Source: JBBQXK01 sp038251625
GTDB lineage: Bacteria; Pseudomonadota; Alphaproteobacteria; Rhodobacterales; Rhodobacteraceae
Length of the DNA: 21,453 nucleotides
Assembly (NCBI GenBank): GCA_038251625.1
Contig: JBBSBE010000065.1
Location: forward strand, 1 to 21,453
Reading direction: 5' to 3'
The notes under the pieces were generated by a model that was not told the DNA's origin, made no database searches, and saw only the letters and a list, made by a program, of their open reading frames with translations. The position numbers and the translations under genes were made by a program. Positions 17,186 to 21,453 of this stretch are shown here, piece by piece. Position 1 is the stretch's first letter. Each line of letters opens with the position of its first letter.

Positions 17186-18382
17186 ATGCCCACCGACTTC
17201 GCCGCCACCCGCGCCTTCTTCGACCTGCCCGAGGGGATGATCTATCTGGACGGCAACTCGCTCGGCCCGCTGCCGCGCAACGCCGCAGCCCGCGTGGCCC
17301 GCACGGTGACCGATGAATGGGGCCAGATGGTCATCACCGGCTGGAACCGCGCGGGTTGGATGGACCTGCCCGCCCGCGTGGGTGACCGGATCGGACGGTT
17401 GATCGGGGCAGAGGCAGGCAGCGTTACCATGGGCGACACGCTGTCGATCAAGGTCTATCAGGCGCTGGCCTCGGCGCTGGAAATGAACCCCGGGCGGCGG
17501 GTGATCCTGTCGGATACCGGCAACTTCCCGTCCGACCTCTACATTGCTGACGGCCTCTGCCGCACGCTCGGGCAAGGCTACACCCTGCGCACCGTGGCAC
17601 CCGAAGAGGTGGCGGCGGCCATTGACGACACTGTGGCGGTGCTCATGCTGACAGAGGTGGACTACCGCACCGGGCGCAAGCACGACATGGCGGCGCTGAC
17701 CGCCAAGGCCCAGGCTGCGGGCGCGCTGACAATCTGGGATCTGGCACATTCCGCCGGTGCCCTGCCTGTCTATCTGGCCGAAGCCGGCGCCGATTTCGCA
17801 GTGGGATGCAGCTACAAATACCTCAATTCCGGCCCCGGCGGCCCCGCCTTCATCTACGTGGCCCCGCGCCATGCAGAGGTGGCCCGCCCGGCCCTCTCGG
17901 GCTGGCTCGGCCACGAGGCGCCCTTCGCCTTCGACCTCGATTACCGCCCCGGGCGGGGGATCGAGCGGATGCGCGTAGGCACCCCCCCGATCCTGCAACT
18001 GGCCGCGCTCGATGCCGCGATGGACGTGTGGGATATCGCAGGTATCGACGACGTGCGCGCCCGCGCGCTTGCCCTTGGCGACCGCTTCATTGCGGGGGTC
18101 GAGGCTGCTTGCCCCACGCTGACCCTTGCAACCCCGCGCGACCACGCCCTGCGCGGCAGCCAGATCAGTTTCCGCCATCCGCAAGGCTATGCGATCATGC
18201 AGGCCCTGATCGCAAAAGGCGTGATCGGCGATTTCCGCGCGCCCGATATCCTGCGCTTCGGCCTGACGCCGCTTTTCATCGGCGAGGCAGAGATTGACGG
18301 CGCCGTGGCGATCCTGACCGAGATCATGGAACAAGGCCTTTGGGACCGCCCGGAATACCGCACCCGCGCCCGCGTCACCTGA
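17186..18382 (+). CDS. kynU: Kynureninase
   Basis: A 398-residue pyridoxal-phosphate enzyme that splits kynurenine to anthranilate and alanine in tryptophan breakdown. The N-terminal IYLDGNSLGPLP (19-30) is the kynureninase signature. The cofactor lysine is K211 in CSYKYLNSGPGGPAF, with D185 and H188 in WDLAHSAGALPV upstream, and a GNFPSDLY block at 112-119. The C-terminal HPQGYAIMQALIAKGVIGDFRAPDILRFGLTPLFI is typical. An AAAGGAA site supports the start at 17186; the frame is open much further upstream. Length is complete. The other kyn genes are not in this window. The Rid-family gene 27 bp downstream is probably in the same operon. Confidence 0.95.
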   Translation: MPTDFAATRAFFDLPEGMIYLDGNSLGPLPRNAAARVARTVTDEWGQMVITGWNRAGWMDLPARVGDRIGRLIGAEAGSVTMGDTLSIKVYQALASALEMNPGRRVILSDTGNFPSDLYIADGLCRTLGQGYTLRTVAPEEVAAAIDDTVAVLMLTEVDYRTGRKHDMAALTAKAQAAGALTIWDLAHSAGALPVYLAEAGADFAVGCSYKYLNSGPGGPAFIYVAPRHAEVARPALSGWLGHEAPFAFDLDYRPGRGIERMRVGTPPILQLAALDAAMDVWDIAGIDDVRARALALGDRFIAGVEAACPTLTLATPRDHALRGSQISFRHPQGYAIMQALIAKGVIGDFRAPDILRFGLTPLFIGEAEIDGAVAILTEIMEQGLWDRPEYRTRARVT

Positions 18383-18409
18383 CCCCGCGCACAGCACAGG
18401 AAGACCATC

Positions 18410-18805
18410 ATGCCAAACCAACACGGCAACCCGCCTGGCATCGCCCCGCCCGCCAGCCGCTACAGCCACGCGGTGCTGACGACCGGCGCCGCCAAATGGC
18501 TTACCCTGTCCGGCCAGATCGGCGTTGACGCCGGTGGCCGCGTCGCCGACGGGATGGAGGCGCAGCTTGACGCCTGTTTTGCCAATATCGATGCAGGCCT
18601 GCGTTCGGCAGGTATGACCAAGGCAGACCTCGTGAAGCTGACGATCTACCTCACCGATCCGTCGCCTGCGGCCATCGCCACGTACCGCGCCCGCCGTGAT
18701 GCCTATATCGGCGACGGATCGGCGCCCGCAGCCACGCTTTTGATCGTTGCGGCACTGGCCAGTCCCGCCTTTCTGTGCGAAGTGGATGCGGTGGCCGCCG
18801 TCTGA
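18410..18805 (+). CDS. Rid-family protein lacking the RidA catalytic arginine
   Basis: A 131-residue protein of the RidA/YjgF family, small trimers of the cytoplasm. LTLSGQIGVDAGGRV (31-45) and the FANIDAGLRSAGMTKADLVKLTIYLTD block (58-83) identify the family. In RidA proper, an arginine in the PARS/PART motif binds the acid group of imine substrates; here the matching sequence is PAAT (106-109), so alanine replaces it. The protein should therefore belong to one of the Rid subgroups without proven imine deaminase activity. AGGAAG precedes the start. Its position after kynU suggests some tie to tryptophan or pyridoxal-phosphate metabolism, which is inference. Confidence 0.88.
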   Translation: MPNQHGNPPGIAPPASRYSHAVLTTGAAKWLTLSGQIGVDAGGRVADGMEAQLDACFANIDAGLRSAGMTKADLVKLTIYLTDPSPAAIATYRARRDAYIGDGSAPAATLLIVAALASPAFLCEVDAVAAV

Positions 18806-18855
18806 AAGCGTGGCCCCGATACATCGCCCGTTCGGCGGAAATCCGGTCACGATCG

Positions 18856-18894
18856 CGTCAAGGCTTTGACGGCGAACGTCTGCTGATTTACGAT
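18856..18894 (+). promoter_or_regulatory. Sigma-70-type promoter of the L,D-transpeptidase gene, within a small inverted repeat
   Basis: TTGACG (18866-18871) and TACGAT (18889-18894) are 17 bases apart and match five and four of six consensus bases. Transcription would start near 18901, about 40 bases before the gene. The -35 box is the right arm of an inverted repeat CGTCAA-GGCT-TTGACG (18856-18871), which could be an operator. Confidence 0.5.
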
Positions 18895-18942
18895 TGTTTT
18901 CGTTGGGCTAAACCTTGCCCGCTGTTTGCACTGGACCGTTTC

Positions 18943-19713
18943 ATGCCCGCTTTTCGTCTTGCTGCCCTTGCCTCCATCCTTGCCCTGTCGGCCTGCATTC
19001 CCGATCTGGCCAGCACGACCGCCCCGGCGCCGAAGGTTGAACCGGCGGAAACCGCGTATGTCTCGCGCTCGGACGGGCAATACACCATTCCGGCGATCCC
19101 GCTTGAAAAGCTGCCAGAGGCGCTGCGGCGGCAGACCGTTGCCTATGAAAACACCGAAGCGCCCGGTACCATCGTCATCCATCCCGGCCAGCGGTTTCTC
19201 TACTACGTGACCGGGCCGAAAACCGCGATCCGCTACGGCATCGCTGTGGGTCGCGCCGGTTTCGAATGGGCGGGCGAGGCGGAGGTGACGACCACCAAGC
19301 CCTGGCCCACCTGGACCCCGCCGCCCGAAATGATCGAGCGCGATCCCAAGCTCGCAAAGTGGGAAAAGGGCCAGCCTGGCGGCCCCACGAACCCCCTTGG
19401 CGCCCGCGCGATCTACCTCACGACGAACGGCAAGGATTATGGCTACCGTATCCACGGCACGCCGGACTGGTGGTCGATCGGGCGAAACGCCTCATCTGGC
19501 TGCATCCGCATGATCAATCAGGATGTGATGGATCTGTCGCAGCGCGTGCAGCCCGGGGCCAAGGTGGTCGTGCTCAAGGCAGATGGAACCCGTGCCGCGC
19601 GCCTGATCGTGCCGCCGCCCGCGCCAAAGAAGAAAAAGCCCGCCGAGGATCTGACAACCGTCGCCGCCCCCGTGGCGCCAGCGGTCACCGATGTCGGGGC
19701 GGGCCCGATCTGA
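18943..19713 (+). CDS. Lipoprotein L,D-transpeptidase (YkuD/ErfK family)
   Basis: A 256-residue envelope enzyme that would form 3-3 peptidoglycan cross-links or attach proteins to the wall. The N-terminus is a lipoprotein signal with lipobox LSAC and lipidated cysteine C18. The YkuD domain spans about 75-212; the catalytic motif is H171 in YRIHGTPDWWSIG and C187 in NASSGCIRM, both intact. The tail after residue 222 is rich in proline, lysine and alanine and probably disordered. The start at 18943 was chosen for its lipobox although no clear Shine-Dalgarno is seen; the frame is open back to 18775, overlapping the Rid gene. A promoter-like pair lies just upstream and a hairpin follows the gene. 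Confidence 0.92.
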   Translation: MPAFRLAALASILALSACIPDLASTTAPAPKVEPAETAYVSRSDGQYTIPAIPLEKLPEALRRQTVAYENTEAPGTIVIHPGQRFLYYVTGPKTAIRYGIAVGRAGFEWAGEAEVTTTKPWPTWTPPPEMIERDPKLAKWEKGQPGGPTNPLGARAIYLTTNGKDYGYRIHGTPDWWSIGRNASSGCIRMINQDVMDLSQRVQPGAKVVVLKADGTRAARLIVPPPAPKKKKPAEDLTTVAAPVAPAVTDVGAGPI

Positions 19714-19720
19714 CCGCAGA

Positions 19721-19754
19721 CGACAGGGGCAGGATTTATTTGCAGCCCCTGTCG
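19721..19754 (+). terminator. Hairpin after the L,D-transpeptidase gene
   Basis: Ten-base arms CGACAGGGGC and GCCCCTGTCG are separated by a 14-base AT-rich loop, eight bases after the stop codon. No T run follows. The right arm overlaps a TGTCGA box that may be a promoter element for the next operon. Confidence 0.55.
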
Positions 19755-19776
19755 AAATCGAACGCTCTCACCGCTC
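19750..19776 (+). promoter_or_regulatory. Candidate ECF42-type promoter
   Basis: TGTCGA at 19750-19755 matches the -35 sequence I recall for ECF42 sigma factors, which commonly drive their own DGPF/sigma operon. Sixteen bases on is CGCTC (19772-19776), only a partial match to the expected CG(A/T)C -10. It lies 72 bases before the first DGPF-family gene. Confidence 0.35.
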
Positions 19777-19785
19777 ATGGTCTCA

Positions 19786-19806
19786 GAAGGGTGACTGTCA
19801 CCCTTC
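19786..19806. promoter_or_regulatory. 21-bp palindrome upstream of the YCII/ECF operon
   Basis: Ten-base perfect arms GAAGGGTGAC and GTCACCCTTC surround one central T. It ends eight bases before the GGGAG ribosome binding site of the next gene. The one-base centre suits a DNA site for a dimeric regulator better than an RNA hairpin, though a folded form would hide the start region. Confidence 0.55.
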
Positions 19807-19826
19807 CTGAACACCGGGAGCTTTCG

Positions 19827-20204
19827 ATGATCCGCCTTGCCCTCGCCCTTTCCATCGCCGCCTCGCCACTCGCGGCCGAACCATACGTCCTTCTGATCCA
19901 TGAAACCCCCGACCAGATCGCCCTGCGCAGCGATGCCGGTGCTGCGGGGCAGGCCTATTGGGGCGCCTATGCCGCTTGGGGGCAGGAAGCCACCGCCGCA
20001 GGCATCCTGCGTGGCGGGGCCGCAATGGTGCCGGTGCCCGAAGCCACGCTTGGCACGCTCGACGCCACGACGCTGGTGCTGGGCGGGTTCTTCCAGATCG
20101 ACACCCCTGATCTTGCCACTGCCAAGGCGTGGGCGGCTAAGTTGCCTGCGGCGAAAAGTGGCGCGGTGGATATTCGCGCCGCCGTTCAAGCCCCCGGAAT
20201 GTAA
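19827..20204 (+). CDS. YCII-related protein with an apparent signal peptide
   Basis: A 125-residue protein whose body resembles the YCII/DGPF protein encoded just downstream: compare AGQAYWGAYAAWGQEATAAG with DAGAYWAGWSAYGATLAQAG, and LGGFFQIDTPDLATAKAWAAKLP with LGGFFVIEVPDLAAALDWAAKAP. It differs in two ways. The N-terminus MIRLALALSIAASPLAAEP looks like a cleavable signal peptide ending AxA-like at residue 17, and the segment with the DGPF motif is missing, shortening the loop before LGGFF. It may be an exported member of a normally cytoplasmic family. The start at 19827 has GGGAG before it. It is 11 bp from the next gene. Function unknown. Confidence 0.75.
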   Translation: MIRLALALSIAASPLAAEPYVLLIHETPDQIALRSDAGAAGQAYWGAYAAWGQEATAAGILRGGAAMVPVPEATLGTLDATTLVLGGFFQIDTPDLATAKAWAAKLPAAKSGAVDIRAAVQAPGM

Positions 20205-20215
20205 GGAAACGCCAG

Positions 20216-20572
20216 ATGCAGTATACCGTTCTTTGCTATGAGACCGCTGCCGATTTCGCCCGCCGCACCGGCCCCGACGCGGGCGCCTATTGGGCGGGCT
20301 GGTCGGCCTATGGCGCCACGCTGGCGCAGGCGGGCGTCTTTGTCTTTGGCGCCGGGCTTCTGCCCCCCGACGCGGCCACGACCGTCCGCGTCGCAGCCTC
20401 GGGCCGCACCGTCGAGGACGGTCCATTTGCCGAGGTGAAGGAACACCTTGGCGGGTTCTTCGTGATCGAGGTGCCGGATCTGGCAGCGGCGCTCGACTGG
20501 GCCGCAAAGGCCCCATCGTCTGCCAGCGGGTCAACCGAGGTGCGGCCCGTGCTGGCGATGCCCCCATCGTGA
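20216..20572 (+). CDS. YCII/DGPF-domain protein
   Basis: A 118-residue small protein of the YCII family with the DGPF motif at 68-71 in TVEDGPFAEVKEHLGGFFVIEVPDL. DGPF proteins are regularly encoded next to ECF42 sigma factors and are thought to be part of that signalling unit, though the molecular role is not settled. No signal peptide is present, so it should be cytoplasmic. It follows the exported-looking paralogue by 11 bp, with AAGGAAAC before its ATG. Its stop overlaps the GTG start of the sigma factor gene (GTGA), so the two are translationally coupled. Confidence 0.88.
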   Translation: MQYTVLCYETAADFARRTGPDAGAYWAGWSAYGATLAQAGVFVFGAGLLPPDAATTVRVAASGRTVEDGPFAEVKEHLGGFFVIEVPDLAAALDWAAKAPSSASGSTEVRPVLAMPPS

Positions 20573-21453
20573 TCCTCGCGCGGGCGGCGGCAGAGCGGGC
20601 GGCGCGCGACAGTCACGCGCGCCTCCTTGCCATCCTTGCCGCCCGCACCCGCGACCTGACCGCCGCCGAGGATGCGCTGGCCGAGGCGTTTCGCGCAGCC
20701 CTCGACCACTGGCCCCGGACCGGCGTGCCCGACCGGCCCGATGCCTGGCTGATGACGGCGGCCAAGCGCGCAGCGGGCGCCGCAAGGGCCCGCGCACGCA
20801 CGGCCAGCGATGCCCTGCCCTCGCTGATCCTGCTGACCGCGGAAGAGGCCGCCATGCCCGATGCCATCCCCGACCGCCGCCTTGCGCTTCTCTTCGCCTG
20901 CACCCATCCCGATCTTGACCCCGCCGTGCAGACGCCCCTGATGCTGCAGGTCGTTCTGGGCCTCACGGCAGATCGGATCGCCCCCGCCTTCCTGCTGACC
21001 GCCACCGCACTTGGCCAGCGCCTCACCCGGGCCAAGGCGCGGCTCAAGGCCTCGGGCGCGGGCTTCGAGGTGCCCGATGGCGATGCCTTGTCCGAACGGT
21101 TCCCACAGGTGATGGAGGCGGTGCTGGCCACTGCTGCACTGGGGTGGGAGGCGGTGCCGGGATCAGACCCCGCGCGCGCCGATCTGGCAAACGAGGCACT
21201 GCATCTTGCCGATGTGCTGGTATCGGTGATGCCGGAAGAGCCCGAACCCCGCGCGCTTCTGGCGCTGATCCTTTATGTGCAGGCGCGCGCGCCTGCCCGC
21301 GCCAAAGCTTACACGCCACTTGAGGAACAGGATACAACCCTCTGGGACCGCGACGCAATCATGGCGGCCAACCGGCACCTGAAAGCGGCATCCGCGCAGG
21401 GGCGCCTTGGCCGCTTTCAGCTTGAGGCCGCAATCCAGGCTGTCCATGCCGAA
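20569..21453 (+). CDS. ECF42-type RNA polymerase sigma factor (DUF6596), 3' end outside window
   Basis: The first 295 residues of a sigma factor whose full family length is about 400. Region 2 covers roughly 15-75 (TAAEDALAEAF at 31-41, RPDAWLMTAAKR at 56-67). Region 4 covers about 102-160, with the family block DRRLALLFACTHPDLDP and a helix-turn-helix ending GQRLTRAKARLKASG. The DUF6596 region follows from about 168, including LANEALHLADVL and EEQDTTLWDRDAI. The C-terminal repeat domain of this group would lie beyond the window. The GTG start was chosen because it overlaps the DGPF-gene stop and no other start is in frame just upstream. ECF42 factors lack a classical anti-sigma partner; none is seen here. 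Confidence 0.88.
   Translation, partial: MILARAAAERAARDSHARLLAILAARTRDLTAAEDALAEAFRAALDHWPRTGVPDRPDAWLMTAAKRAAGAARARARTASDALPSLILLTAEEAAMPDAIPDRRLALLFACTHPDLDPAVQTPLMLQVVLGLTADRIAPAFLLTATALGQRLTRAKARLKASGAGFEVPDGDALSERFPQVMEAVLATAALGWEAVPGSDPARADLANEALHLADVLVSVMPEEPEPRALLALILYVQARAPARAKAYTPLEEQDTTLWDRDAIMAANRHLKAASAQGRLGRFQLEAAIQAVHAE

Noticed and set aside
17165..18850. 561-codon minus-strand frame opposite kynU and the Rid gene
   Set aside because: It spans two genes with intact catalytic and family motifs on the plus strand. Long antisense frames are common at this GC content.

Overview
The window is a high-GC, gene-dense stretch of alphaproteobacterial chromosome. The PntA form with fused membrane domain, the DUF3422 protein, the codon use and CTGC-N3-GCAG boxes that look like PhaR sites all suggest a member of the Rhodobacteraceae. 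I see no insertion sequences, phage genes, CRISPR arrays, tRNA or rRNA genes. About nineteen protein genes are supported, two of them cut by the window edges, plus one candidate small gene.

Layout. Positions 1-5126 are read from the minus strand: the first codons of a gene that runs off the left edge, a membrane-anchored cysteine-rich protein of unknown function, a YegD-like short Hsp70, a DAO-family FAD oxidoreductase and an ArgE-type M20 deacetylase. In transcription order the deacetylase, oxidoreductase and Hsp70 form a probable operon. Diverging from it on the plus strand (5383-11732) is a complete Opp/Dpp-type peptide importer in the order ATPase, ATPase, binding protein, permease, permease, followed by a GNAT acetyltransferase joined by stop/start overlaps. 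The 256-bp divergent gap holds two inverted repeats.

Positions 11733-11990 carry two spaced PhaR-like boxes and a possible 59-residue protein whose stop codon is shared, on the opposite strand, with the DUF3422 gene (11991-13274). Next on the minus strand come the pntB and pntA transhydrogenase genes and a small isoprenylcysteine-type methyltransferase (13496-17069). Kynureninase and a Rid-family protein are read rightward from 17186. A lipoprotein L,D-transpeptidase with its own promoter-like sequence follows.

The right end (19721-21453) is a regulatory module: two tandem YCII/DGPF-family genes, the first with an apparent signal peptide, then a sigma factor of the DUF6596/ECF42 type, cut off at the window edge. 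The leader holds a hairpin, a TGTCGA box and a 21-bp palindrome.

How the genes may work together: the importer with the divergent deacetylase and amine oxidase looks like an uptake-and-breakdown locus for a peptide or N-acylated amino compound. PntAB supplies NADPH at the membrane. Kynureninase belongs to tryptophan breakdown. The DGPF/ECF42 cluster is probably a self-contained stress or signal response. Operon structure and functions are inferred from sequence alone.
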